The notes beneath the pieces were generated by a model. The model saw only the letters and a program-made list of their open reading frames with translations. It had not been told where the DNA came from and made no database searches. DNA of 64,000 nucleotides from an uncultured Methylopila sp. (GTDB lineage Bacteria; Pseudomonadota; Alphaproteobacteria; Rhizobiales; Methylopilaceae), in assembly GCA_902168115.1 (NCBI GenBank), contig CABHPB010000124.1:1-64000 (forward strand). Direction: 5' to 3'. Shown here piece after piece: positions 7,471-15,014 of the stretch (positions within the stretch are counted from its first letter, which is position 1; each line of letters opens with the position of its first letter). The position numbers and the translations under genes are program-made.

Positions 7471-8826
7471 TCAGTCCGCGCCCTTCGGGCAGGGATACTG
7501 CGCCGTCTCGTTCGGCGGCGTGCGGACGTCACAGTGGCGCGCATGGTCGCGGAACTTCTGCCAGTTCAGCAGCGCGACCAGGACGCCGCGGTACTTCTCC
7601 TTCGACCCCACGGTGATCGAGCCGCGCCAGTAGCCCATGTCCTCGAACTGGAGAGGAGTCTGGGGTCGCCTCGCCTGCGGTTTCCCCGCGAGCTGGCCGG
7701 TTATGACATCCTTGATCAGTTCGGGATCGGCCCGCTTGTCCGCGGCCTGGTCGCCGGTCTGGCCGATCGTCCAGTCGTTCTCCTCGACGCCCTTCCTGTA
7801 GATGAGCCCCTTGTCGAAAAAGTTCTCCCGGATCCATAGTTTCTCCGGCAGGACGTCGCCGACCTGATCGACAAGTCTGTAGTAGATCGTCGTTTTGTAG
7901 CCTCTCAGGAAGTCGTCCTGATCCAGCGGATTGTCCGCCGGAAAATGTTCCAGTTGTTTCTTGAGCTGCTTTATCGTCATCAGTTCGAGCGCAGCGGGGA
8001 AGCGGAACGGGACATAGACCGGAGCCGACCGGGCGCCGTTCACGGTGACCGTGACGGGGACGTCCTTTTTGTCGAACGGGTAGTCCTTGAAGCTGAAAAA
8101 ATCGCCCGCGGCTGGTTTCGGGTCCCACGGAAGTACTTTCTCGGCGAGGGAAACCTTGTTGAATGACGTCTCGATCACCGGGCCGTATTTATGGGCGTCG
8201 CTGATGTCCACGTACTTGCCGTCGTAATCACCATAGTAGAGCTCGTATTTGTATTTCAGCCCCTCGGGCGACGCGGTCAGCATCGCATTGAATTCGTAAT
8301 CCGGGTTTTCCTTTACGCCGCCGTTCAACCACCAGAACTTGCCCTTCACGGTGAGCGTGGGCGCGACCGTCAGGGCTCCGGTCGAGGAGGTGTTGGCCGC
8401 ATAGGCGCCGCACCGCGTCCCGACGCCCCTGAAGCTCAAAACGGTCGTCGGCGAACCGGCGAACACGCCGGGCGTGGTGGTCTCGCTGGTCTGCAGCATC
8501 GCCTGCGGCCATGTCGTCGGGTTGGAGCCGCCGTTGATCAGCGCAGGGATCGTGCCGACGAATTTTGACCTGTCCGGACCGCGCGCAATGAGCAACTGCA
8601 CGTTGTCCGAAACGTCCCGTCCGAGCTCGGTGTCGAAACACCGTGCATAGACGTGGATCTTCGAGGACTGGCCACCGGTGATCGTCCCGGGCTCGAACAC
8701 GTGGTTCCCGCCGGACAGGGTCGTCTGGTAGCGCTGCGCCAGAGCCGGACCCGACGCCGGACAGGCCAGCGATATAACTGCGATCGCCGCCCCGAGGCGC
8801 GGCGCATGCGAAAGACACGCGAACAT
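7471..8826 (-). CDS. Secreted protein of unknown function
   Basis: A 451-residue protein with an N-terminal signal peptide: hydrophobic core IAVISLACPASG and cleavage likely after ALA in PALAQRYQ (about residue 30). The mature part looks beta-rich, with Tyr/Trp/Gly-rich segments such as KYKYELYYGDYDGKYVDISD and a short LQFEDMGYWRGSITVGSKEKYRG near the end. Few cysteines are present, two of them near the C-terminus (HCDVRTP, YPCPKG). No domain was recognised. It is convergent with cbbR (3-bp gap) and monocistronic. Its base composition looks less GC-rich than the flanking cbb and fol genes, a mild hint of separate origin. Confidence 0.7.
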   Translation of the reverse strand: MFACLSHAPRLGAAIAVISLACPASGPALAQRYQTTLSGGNHVFEPGTITGGQSSKIHVYARCFDTELGRDVSDNVQLLIARGPDRSKFVGTIPALINGGSNPTTWPQAMLQTSETTTPGVFAGSPTTVLSFRGVGTRCGAYAANTSSTGALTVAPTLTVKGKFWWLNGGVKENPDYEFNAMLTASPEGLKYKYELYYGDYDGKYVDISDAHKYGPVIETSFNKVSLAEKVLPWDPKPAAGDFFSFKDYPFDKKDVPVTVTVNGARSAPVYVPFRFPAALELMTIKQLKKQLEHFPADNPLDQDDFLRGYKTTIYYRLVDQVGDVLPEKLWIRENFFDKGLIYRKGVEENDWTIGQTGDQAADKRADPELIKDVITGQLAGKPQARRPQTPLQFEDMGYWRGSITVGSKEKYRGVLVALLNWQKFRDHARHCDVRTPPNETAQYPCPKGAD

Positions 8827-9055
8827 CGGCGCTCTCCGCAGGTCAGGTCATGCCGGTCGGGGGACCATCCACACGATGGGCGCTCCATCGCGCCAGTCAA
8901 GTCCGCGGCATGCCTGCAGCCGCTGATTCTTGTAGAAGCGGTAAGGGCTTGCCGCGCGTTGCGTTCAGTCGATTCTCACAAGCATCTTCACCGCTCTCGG
9001 AACCGGACGGCTCGCTTGGGCGTCTCAGTATGGGAGAACTGAGGGCAGTTGGTTG

Positions 9056-9409
9056 ATGCGTATCCTGATCGTCGAGGACGAACCGGTGATCGCGCTGGAG
9101 ATCGAGACGATCATCCAGGAGCGGCTGCCGCACGCCGAGACGACCATGGCCTGCTCCGTCTGCGAGGCGATGGCGCTGCTCGACAGCGGCGTGGAGCTGG
9201 CCTTTCTCGACATCGATGTGACCGACGGGAAGACCTATCCGCTTGCGCTGGAGCTGCGGCTGCGGCGAATTCCGTTCGTTTTCGTCTCGGGCGCGGCCCG
9301 GGACGACGCGCCGGACGGCCTCGCCGAGGAGCGGCTGGTGCCGAAACCCTTCGCGCCGGGAGACATCATCCGCCAGCTCGACGCGCTCGCGGAGCGGCGA
9401 ACCAACTGA
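9056..9409 (+). CDS. Single-domain response regulator (receiver only)
   Basis: A 117-residue CheY-like receiver with no output domain. It begins MRILIVEDEPVIALEIE (acidic pair at residues 8-9); the phosphoacceptor is Asp52 in LAFLDIDVTDG, and the conserved lysine is in LVPKPF near residue 100. A TTG immediately upstream (9053) is also in frame, but ATG 9056 gives the normal receiver start. Such proteins in alphaproteobacteria act as phosphate sinks or shuttle phosphate to a histidine kinase or phosphotransferase. No kinase is adjacent, so the partner is unknown. The 229 bp upstream hold no gene. Confidence 0.88.
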   Translation: MRILIVEDEPVIALEIETIIQERLPHAETTMACSVCEAMALLDSGVELAFLDIDVTDGKTYPLALELRLRRIPFVFVSGAARDDAPDGLAEERLVPKPFAPGDIIRQLDALAERRTN

Positions 9410-9416
9410 GACGTCT

Positions 9417-9926
9417 TCAGTCCTCGTCGGGCCGCCAGGGCGGCGCGAGCCGCATGAAGCCCTGTTCCCCCTGCGCCTCGGCCGCCTGCCGCACCGACCG
9501 GTCGTCGAGCACGAGGTCGGGCCGGATCTCCGCCAGCGGCGCGAGCACGAAGGCGCGGTTGAACATCTCCTTATGGGGGATGATCAGCCGCTGCGACGCG
9601 ACCTTGTCGTCGCCGAGATAGAGTATGTCGACGTCGATCACGCGGGGGCCCCAGCGAAACGTCTCCTCGCGGCCGAGCTCCTCCTCGACGCCCTGCGTGA
9701 AGCGCAGCGCGTCCTCGGGCGAGAGCGTCGTGCGGCCGACGGCGCAGGCGTTGGCGAACCAGTCCTGGTCGAGATAGCCCCAGGGGGCGGTGCGCCAGAT
9801 CGACGACGCCGCCACGAACTCGAATTCCGGCCCGGCGAACAGCCGCGCCATCGCGCGCTTCAGGTTCTCGACCTTGTCGCCGACGTTGCTGCCGAGGCCG
9901 ATCCCGATCTCTCGGGCCTCAGACAT
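9417..9926 (-). CDS. folK: 6-hydroxymethyl-dihydropterin pyrophosphokinase
   Basis: A 169-residue FolK. The N-terminus IGLGSNVGDKVENLKRAMARLF is the family signature; SSIWRTAPWGYLDQDWFANACAVG and the HPPK motif RWGPRVIDVDILYLGDDKV follow. It transfers pyrophosphate from ATP to 6-hydroxymethyl-7,8-dihydropterin. It overlaps folB by 8 bp at the end of an operon otherwise devoted to methanofuran/H4MPT assembly, so it may feed pterin to H4MPT as well as folate. That dual role is inferred from position only. Confidence 0.93.
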   Translation of the reverse strand: MSEAREIGIGLGSNVGDKVENLKRAMARLFAGPEFEFVAASSIWRTAPWGYLDQDWFANACAVGRTTLSPEDALRFTQGVEEELGREETFRWGPRVIDVDILYLGDDKVASQRLIIPHKEMFNRAFVLAPLAEIRPDLVLDDRSVRQAAEAQGEQGFMRLAPPWRPDED

Positions 9927-10290
9927 CGGCCCGGCGCCTCAGGATGTCGACGCCGACGTCGGAGAACACGCCGGTGATCGGCGCGCCCGGCTTGTGCACC
10001 ACGACGCGCACCTGCTCGAGGCTGGGGAACTTCCTCAGCATGTTCTCGGCGATCCGCTCGGCCAGCGTCTCGATCAGCTTGATCACCGGGCCCTTGGCGA
10101 TCTCGACCACGGCGTCGTGCACGTCGGTGTAGGACACCGCGCGCGAGTAATCGTCGCCCTCGGCGCAGGCCTTTGTGTCCATCCAGTAGTCGACGTCGAA
10201 GGTGAACTTTTGGCCGAGGCGGTTTTCTTCTTCGAAAACGCCATGATACGCGTGAACCTGAATGCCGCGTATGAAGATACGATCGCTCAT
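9919..10290 (-). CDS. folB: Dihydroneopterin aldolase
   Basis: A 123-residue FolB. The T-fold signatures GIQVHAYHGVFEEENRLGQKFTFDVDYWMDT near the N-terminus (with the catalytic-region Tyr and Glu) and VKLIETLAERIAENMLRKFP are clear. The enzyme splits 7,8-dihydroneopterin into 6-hydroxymethyl-dihydropterin and glycolaldehyde, just before FolK. It starts 51 bp downstream of the COG1548 gene and overlaps folK by 8 bp. The H4MPT-island position suggests supply of pterin for dephospho-H4MPT; a house-keeping folate role cannot be excluded. Confidence 0.93.
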   Translation of the reverse strand: MSDRIFIRGIQVHAYHGVFEEENRLGQKFTFDVDYWMDTKACAEGDDYSRAVSYTDVHDAVVEIAKGPVIKLIETLAERIAENMLRKFPSLEQVRVVVHKPGAPITGVFSDVGVDILRRRADV

Positions 10291-10341
10291 CTCAACAGTT
10301 ACCGTCGGTTCGCACGATAGGTTTCCGGCAGCACGCCGCGC

Positions 10342-11367
10342 TCAGCCGCGTCGCGCGGCGAACAGGCGGGCGACCGCGACCGCGGGGGCGCAGTCGGCGG
10401 AGGCGGCGCCGAGCGCCGGATCCGCAGCGAACACGTCGCCGACGTCGCGATACATGAGCGAGAGCCTGCGCGCCACAGCCGCGGCCAGAAAACGACCGAC
10501 GCCGGCGCCGTAGATCGTCGGGTTCCGCGGAGCGTCGGCCCGGGACAGGACCAGCGAGGCCGCGTCGACGAGCCGGCGAAGAGCCGCCTCGGCCAGCCAG
10601 TCGGCCAGCTGGCGGGCCGGCACATCGGTTTCCGGCGTCAGGTCCGCGCCGACCATCCGCAGCAGTCGCCGGGCGCTCGCCTCGGCGGTCTTCTCGCCGC
10701 CGTCGGCGGCCGGGTGCAGGTCCGCGCCCTCGGGCAAGTCGCCGGTGATCCGGAAGACGTCGGCCGTGGTGGCGAAATGCTCCGCCATCGGAGCGATCCA
10801 GCCGCCCGCGAAGGGGACGCGCGTCGCGAGCGCCATGACCGGCGTTCGGGCGACGCCAAGATAGACGAGCTCCTCCGCCGCCATCCGCTCCGCGTCGGTC
10901 AGGCCGCGCGCGGTCACCGCGCCGTCCGCGAACGGCACGAGGTCGGCCGTCGTCGAGCCGACGTCGACGAGGAGTCCGTCGCCCTCGCAGGCGAGCGCCT
11001 CCGCGGTCGCGCGCCAGTTCGCCGAGGCGACGTCGCGCCACCGCGCCGGCGCCTCGTCCGCGCCGAGGAAGCCGCCGGCGCCGGCATAGACGGCGACGTC
11101 CGGCCCGAGCCTCTCCGCAAGCCGCGCCACCAGGGCCGCGACGCCCGAGGCCCGGTCGGGGAACAGGTCGACCAGCTCGCCCGTCATGGTGATCGCCGAG
11201 CGCCCGGCCGGGACTCCGATCGCCGCGATCGCCGCGTCGAGCTGGTCGAGGCCGCGCCAAAGCGGGCAGGGGACGATGCGGGCCTCCATGAGCCGGCCGG
11301 ACTCGTCGAGCAGCGCGAGCTTCAGATGCGCGCCGCCGACGTCCCAGCCGAGAACGTCTCCCGTCAA
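10342..11367 (-). CDS. H4MPT-linked hydantoinase/oxoprolinase-fold protein (COG1548, MfnF-like)
   Basis: A 341-residue actin/hexokinase-fold protein. Nucleotide-binding motifs are GWDVGGAHLKLALLDESG at the N-terminus and LLVDVGSTTADLVPFADG in the middle. COG1548 members occur in methanogens and in H4MPT-using bacteria. The methanogen homologue MfnF joins the furan pyrophosphate to gamma-glutamyl-tyramine in methanofuran synthesis; in methylotrophs the furan is attached to a tyrosine-containing methylofuran. It overlaps the upstream ATP-grasp gene by 4 bp and precedes folB. Family assignment is confident; the exact reaction in bacteria is inferred. Confidence 0.85.
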   Translation of the reverse strand: MTGDVLGWDVGGAHLKLALLDESGRLMEARIVPCPLWRGLDQLDAAIAAIGVPAGRSAITMTGELVDLFPDRASGVAALVARLAERLGPDVAVYAGAGGFLGADEAPARWRDVASANWRATAEALACEGDGLLVDVGSTTADLVPFADGAVTARGLTDAERMAAEELVYLGVARTPVMALATRVPFAGGWIAPMAEHFATTADVFRITGDLPEGADLHPAADGGEKTAEASARRLLRMVGADLTPETDVPARQLADWLAEAALRRLVDAASLVLSRADAPRNPTIYGAGVGRFLAAAVARRLSLMYRDVGDVFAADPALGAASADCAPAVAVARLFAARRG

Positions 11368-12326
11368 AGCGCGATCTCGACGTGACGGGGCGCGCCGGCG
11401 TTCGCGGGCAGCTTGGCGCAGAACGGCGGGACGAGCGCCGCGGGGTTGAAGCCGAGCGCGTCGCGAAGGCCGGCATAGGCGGTGGTCAATCGCGGATTGA
11501 CCTCGATGACCACCGGATTGTCCACCGATCTGTCCTCCCCGAGGACGAGGTCGATCCCGAAGATTCCGGACAGCCCCGGCAGGGCCGCGACGACGGCCTC
11601 CGCGACCGCTGCGAGGCTACGGTCATGGTCCTCGATCGCCGCGACGCCGACGCCTCGGAACCGGAACAGGCCGTTCTCGACGACGATGCGCTGGCGGTTC
11701 GCCGACAGGAGGCGCGTGCGGCCCTCGGCGCGCAGAACGGTGAGGCTGGCGGCGTCGCCGGGCACGAAGGGCTGGACGATATGTCCTTTGGGAAGCTGCG
11801 TTTTTTTCGGCGCCGCGGGGAGCAGTCTCGTGTCCTCGCAGCCCGCGCCGTCGTCCGGCTTCGCGACGAACGGCCCCACGTGGCCGGCCGGGATTTCGCC
11901 CGGCCGCCACACTGGCGGCGTCAGTACGAAGGGCGCGAGCTTCGACGCCGTCAGCGCCTTCGAGGAGGCGATCCGGATGGTCTCGTCGTCCGGGCCGATC
12001 ACGCGGGCGCCGGCGTCGCGGACGAGCCCGGTGAGCTTGGCCAGAAGGCCAGAAGATTCCGGCGCCACCACCCATGCCACCTCGCAGGCCGAGGCGAGAT
12101 CGGCCCACAGCCGCCAGACCTGGTCGCCCGGCGCGACCGAGACGCTCTCGGCCCCATACGGCGCGCGGGTCCGGTCGTCATGGCTCGTCAGCACCTCGAC
12201 GCCAAGGTCGAGCAGGTCGCTGACGAGCGCATCCCGCATCATCATACCTTCGCGCGCAAGCGATGGCGGCAGCGGGCCCTTGCGAAGGCCGCCCCCGGTC
12301 ACGAACTCGCAGACGAATACGCGCAA
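11364..12326 (-). CDS. ATP-grasp ligase (MfnD-like; H4MPT island)
   Basis: About 320 residues starting at TTG 12326. That start gives the N-terminus MRVFVCEFVTGGGLRKG, which looks like the intact domain edge; the first in-frame ATGs downstream would cut off that segment, and the far upstream extension is antisense. ATP-grasp motifs are seen: FVAKPDDGAGCEDTRLLP, the central TRLLSANRQR, and the metal-binding VVIEVNPRLTTAYAGLRDALG. In methanogens MfnD (COG1821) ligates glutamate to tyramine. A bacterial equivalent would act on tyrosine or on the polyglutamate chain of methylofuran. It is the first gene of a four-gene unit ending at folK. Confidence 0.82.
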   Translation of the reverse strand: MRVFVCEFVTGGGLRKGPLPPSLAREGMMMRDALVSDLLDLGVEVLTSHDDRTRAPYGAESVSVAPGDQVWRLWADLASACEVAWVVAPESSGLLAKLTGLVRDAGARVIGPDDETIRIASSKALTASKLAPFVLTPPVWRPGEIPAGHVGPFVAKPDDGAGCEDTRLLPAAPKKTQLPKGHIVQPFVPGDAASLTVLRAEGRTRLLSANRQRIVVENGLFRFRGVGVAAIEDHDRSLAAVAEAVVAALPGLSGIFGIDLVLGEDRSVDNPVVIEVNPRLTTAYAGLRDALGFNPAALVPPFCAKLPANAGAPRHVEIAL

Positions 12327-12434
12327 ACCTCGCCCCCGCCGTCTCCGGCCGCTATGGACTGTCCCGAAGCGGCCCGCTTTAGCGCCGGGCGGCGCGCGGC
12401 GAAAGCCATCCCTTATGGCCGGGAGCATTTGGAC
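12327..12434. promoter_or_regulatory. Divergent promoter region in H4MPT island
   Basis: A gap of about 108 bp between the TTG start of the MfnD-like gene and the GTG start of the HisA-like gene. GGGAG at 12421-12425 is a reasonable ribosome-binding site for the rightward GTG. No operator was recognised. Both flanking genes use non-ATG starts. Confidence 0.4.
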
Positions 12435-13133
12435 GTGGACGTCATCCCCGTGATCGACCTCATGGGCGGCGAGGTCGTGCATGCGCGCCGTGGCGAGCGC
12501 GACGCCTACCGGCCGATCGAATCGAGGCTCGTCGCCGGCTCCGGTCCGCTCGCGATCGTCGGCGCGCTGATGGAGCTCGCGCCGTTCCGCAGACTCTATG
12601 TCGCCGACATCGACGCGATCCGCGGCGGGCGCGGCCACGACGCCTCCGTCATGGCGATCGCCGCCGCACATCCGGATGTGGAGATCTGGGTCGACCGTGG
12701 AGAGACCGACGTCGAAGCGCTCGTGGAACGGCGCGCCGACGGGGAGACATCCGTCGTCGGCACCGAATCCTTCGAGGACGCGCGCACGCTCGCGCATGCG
12801 TTGAAGGCTTCGGGCGGCGTCCTCTCGCTCGATCATGACGCCGAGGGGCCGGTCGGCCCGGCCGGCGCGCATGACGATCCCTCGCTCTGGCCGCGCCGCG
12901 TCATCGTCATGACGCTTGCGCGGGTCGGGGCGGGGGAGGGTCCCGACATGGTCCGGCTATCGGAGGTCGTCGCGAAGGCGGGCGGTCGGTCCGTCTACGC
13001 GGCGGGCGGCGTTCGCGGGCTCGAGGATCTGGAGGCGCTCGCCGAGATCGGCGTCGCCGGCGCGCTGGTCGCGAGCGCGCTGCATGACGGCCGGCTCACG
13101 CGAGAGGCGCTTCGGGACCTGCTGCGAGCCTAG
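12435..13133 (+). CDS. HisA-related TIM-barrel protein of the H4MPT island (COG1411-like)
   Basis: About 232 residues from GTG 12435 (TTG 12429 also possible). It resembles HisA/HisF: VIPVIDLMGGEVVHARRGERDAYRPI at the N-terminus, LYVADIDAIRGGRGHD, and the phosphate-binding loop SVYAAGGVRGLEDLEALAEIGVAGALVASALHDG near the end. It lacks a histidine-operon context, and COG1411 proteins are shared by methanogens and H4MPT methylotrophs, so a cofactor-biosynthesis role is more likely than histidine synthesis. The reaction is unknown. It stands alone on the plus strand, and its last 38 bp overlap the 3' end of the convergent CitG-like gene. Confidence 0.8.
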   Translation: MDVIPVIDLMGGEVVHARRGERDAYRPIESRLVAGSGPLAIVGALMELAPFRRLYVADIDAIRGGRGHDASVMAIAAAHPDVEIWVDRGETDVEALVERRADGETSVVGTESFEDARTLAHALKASGGVLSLDHDAEGPVGPAGAHDDPSLWPRRVIVMTLARVGAGEGPDMVRLSEVVAKAGGRSVYAAGGVRGLEDLEALAEIGVAGALVASALHDGRLTREALRDLLRA

Positions 13134-13944
13134 CGGCGAACACCGCCGCGACGGTGAGGTCCGCGGTCGTTCCCGGATTGAGGCCCTGCGCCTTCAGATG
13201 CAGATCGAAGGCGTCGAGCGCGCGCTCGCGGTCGGGGCGTGCGTCGAGCCCTTCCGAGAAGGCGGCGGCCTCGCGGCGCAGCGTTTCCGCAGACTCCGCC
13301 CCGAACTTGCGGGCGACATGGCTGTCCGGAAACAGGCCGAGCAGACCGAGATAGACGTCCTCGACCGCCTGCCGGCCGCCGCCATGCGCCCGGTAGGCCT
13401 CCGCCGCCGCCAGCACGTCCTCGAAGCCGGTGACGTATTGGCGAGCGATGCGGTCCCGATGCGCGGCAGCGCCCATCGCCTCCCGGAGCGTGATCTTCGG
13501 GACGTCCGCGACGTCGTGGTCCTCGGCGCGGCCGAGTCCTCCAGGGCTCGCCGCGGCGATCGCGCGATAGGCGGCTTCGGCGTCCGCGACGGTGAGGCGC
13601 TCCAGCGTGCGCTTCAGGTCGCCTCCGAGCCGGCCGGGCGTCCCGGTCAGCGCCGCATGGGCGAGGGGCGCCGCGAGCAGCACGATGCCGAGATTGGCGT
13701 TGCAGCCGACCGCGGCGAGCGAGGCGTTCACCGCGCCCTCGATCCGCTCGCCGACGCTTGCGCCGGAAACCAGCCTGACAGCCGCGACTTCGGCCGCGCG
13801 CTCGAAGGTCGCGACCGTCATGCCGTGACCGTCGCGGAACACGTGGACGTTGCCGGGCTTCAGCGCCTGAAGCTCGGCGCGGCAGGCGTCGCGGAAGGCG
13901 CCGGCGACCCCCGCGAGGTCCCAGGCGCCGCGCTCAGGCGGCAT
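13096..13944 (-). CDS. Triphosphoribosyl-dephospho-CoA synthase-like protein (CitG family)
   Basis: About 282 residues from ATG 13944. CitG/MdcB-family motifs are visible: ACRAELQALKPGNVHVFRDGHGMTV near the N-terminus, GCNANLGIVLLAAPLAHAAL, and GLGRAEDHDVADVPKITLREAMGAAAHRDRIARQYVTGFEDVL. True CitG transfers ribose-triphosphate from ATP to dephospho-CoA, but no citrate or malonate lyase is present. The family recurs in H4MPT islands, where a ribosyl-transfer step in H4MPT assembly is plausible but undemonstrated. It overlaps the upstream RimK-like gene by 11 bp and ends the mtdB-mch operon. Confidence 0.82.
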   Translation of the reverse strand: MPPERGAWDLAGVAGAFRDACRAELQALKPGNVHVFRDGHGMTVATFERAAEVAAVRLVSGASVGERIEGAVNASLAAVGCNANLGIVLLAAPLAHAALTGTPGRLGGDLKRTLERLTVADAEAAYRAIAAASPGGLGRAEDHDVADVPKITLREAMGAAAHRDRIARQYVTGFEDVLAAAEAYRAHGGGRQAVEDVYLGLLGLFPDSHVARKFGAESAETLRREAAAFSEGLDARPDRERALDAFDLHLKAQGLNPGTTADLTVAAVFAARLAAGPEAPLA

Positions 13945-14845
13945 CGGGACGGGCGAGCCTGCGGGCGAGGTCGCGCGCGAGAGCGGCCGCGACGTCGATC
14001 CCGGTCGCGGCCTGAAGGCCCTTCCAGGCCGGCATGGAGTTGACCTCAAGCACGAGGAAGCGGCCGTCCTCGTCCTCGATCAGGTCGACGCCGGCGTAAG
14101 CGGCGCCGACGGCGGCGGCGGCGCGGACGGCGAGCGCGCCGGCTTCGCCCGAGACGTCGGCCGGCTCGCCCTCGGCGCCCTGGAAGATGTTGGTGACCCA
14201 ACCGGTCGAGCGGCGGATCATGGCGCCGAGAGGCCGGCCGTCGAGCACGAAGACGCGCCAGTCATGCGCGCCGCCGTTCGCGCGGGAGCCCCGGCTCTCG
14301 ACGAACTCCTGCACGTAATACACGCCGTCCACCGCCTGCGGCTCCGGAATCCGGTCGCCGGGTCTGAGCCGCACGAGTCCCTTGCCCTGCGCGCCGAACA
14401 GCGGCTTCAGCACCGCGTCGCGGCCGAGCGCGTCGAAGCGCGCCTGAGCGTCCTCGCGGCCCTCGACGACGAAGCTCGACGGCGTCGGCAGCCCGGCCGC
14501 CGCGAGGCGGAAGGTCGTCATCGACTTGTCGACGCACGCCTCGATCGCGCGGGCGTCGTTGACCACCTCGACGCCGAGCACTGAAGCCGCGTGCAGCAGG
14601 CCGAGCCGCGCCGTGATCTGTTCGGTGGTCCCATCGGCGATCAGCCGGACGAAGACCGCGCCGGGCAGCCGCTGGTCGAGTCCCGGAAAGATCAGGCCCG
14701 GCCGACCGCTCGCGAGGTCGAAGCCGCACTCGCCCATCGACAGGATGAGCGGCCGCAGCCCCTCGCGCGCGCAGGCGGCGGCAAGGCCCTTGGAGTGCCA
14801 ATCGGCCTTCTCGGTGAAGATGACGACGCCGTCTTCGAGGATCAT
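13934..14845 (-). CDS. RimK-like ATP-grasp ligase (H4MPT island)
   Basis: About 303 residues from ATG 14845 (AGGTC just upstream); ATGs at 14863 and 14872 are also in frame, while the longer 14947 start would run into a repeat element and is rejected. Motifs typical of RimK/MptN glutamate ligases are VLKPLFGAQGKGLVRLRPG, YYVQEFVESRG, DWRVFVLDGRPLGAMIRRS, and the metal-binding FLVLEVNSMPAWKGLQ. It probably adds glutamate to the H4MPT or methylofuran side chain; the tyrosine-polyglutamate of methylofuran makes the latter attractive. It lies downstream of mch, separated by a palindromic repeat. Confidence 0.82.
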   Translation of the reverse strand: MILEDGVVIFTEKADWHSKGLAAACAREGLRPLILSMGECGFDLASGRPGLIFPGLDQRLPGAVFVRLIADGTTEQITARLGLLHAASVLGVEVVNDARAIEACVDKSMTTFRLAAAGLPTPSSFVVEGREDAQARFDALGRDAVLKPLFGAQGKGLVRLRPGDRIPEPQAVDGVYYVQEFVESRGSRANGGAHDWRVFVLDGRPLGAMIRRSTGWVTNIFQGAEGEPADVSGEAGALAVRAAAAVGAAYAGVDLIEDEDGRFLVLEVNSMPAWKGLQAATGIDVAAALARDLARRLARPDAA

Positions 14846-14880
14846 GACCTGATCTTCGGGCATCGATGGCATAAGGCGGC

Positions 14881-14997
14881 TGCGTGGTTCGAGACGCTTG
14901 CCTGCGGCAAGCTCCCCAGCATGAGGACGTGGGGGAACGGCGTCCACAAACGATCCTCATGCCGAGGGGGCCCGCCAGGGCCGTCTCGAAGCACGCA
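14881..14997. repeat. Imperfect palindromic (REP-like) intergenic repeat
   Basis: An inverted repeat about 117 bp long. The outer arms TGCGTGGTTCGAGACG (14881-14896) and CGTCTCGAAGCACGCA (14982-14997) pair at 15 of 16 positions. The inner arms around 14914-14927 and 14954-14967 (CATGAGGA / TCCTCATG) also pair. Each half has its own small hairpin (CTTGCC-TGC-GGCAAG; GGCCC-GCCA-GGGCC). The sequence type resembles interspersed palindromic repeats of alphaproteobacterial genomes. It sits inside the H4MPT operon between mch and the RimK-like gene, where it could affect mRNA processing or stability. Confidence 0.8.
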
Positions 14998-15014
14998 GTT
15001 CGCCAGATCCAAGC

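Noticed and set aside
12435-13133. Histidine biosynthesis gene hisA
   Set aside because: No other his genes are present; it lies among H4MPT genes, and related HisA-like proteins belong to this island in methanogens and methylotrophs.
13934-14947. Upstream start at 14947 for the RimK-like ligase
   Set aside because: The added 34 residues come from the palindromic repeat and do not resemble the family N-terminus; ATG 14845 fits the domain edge.
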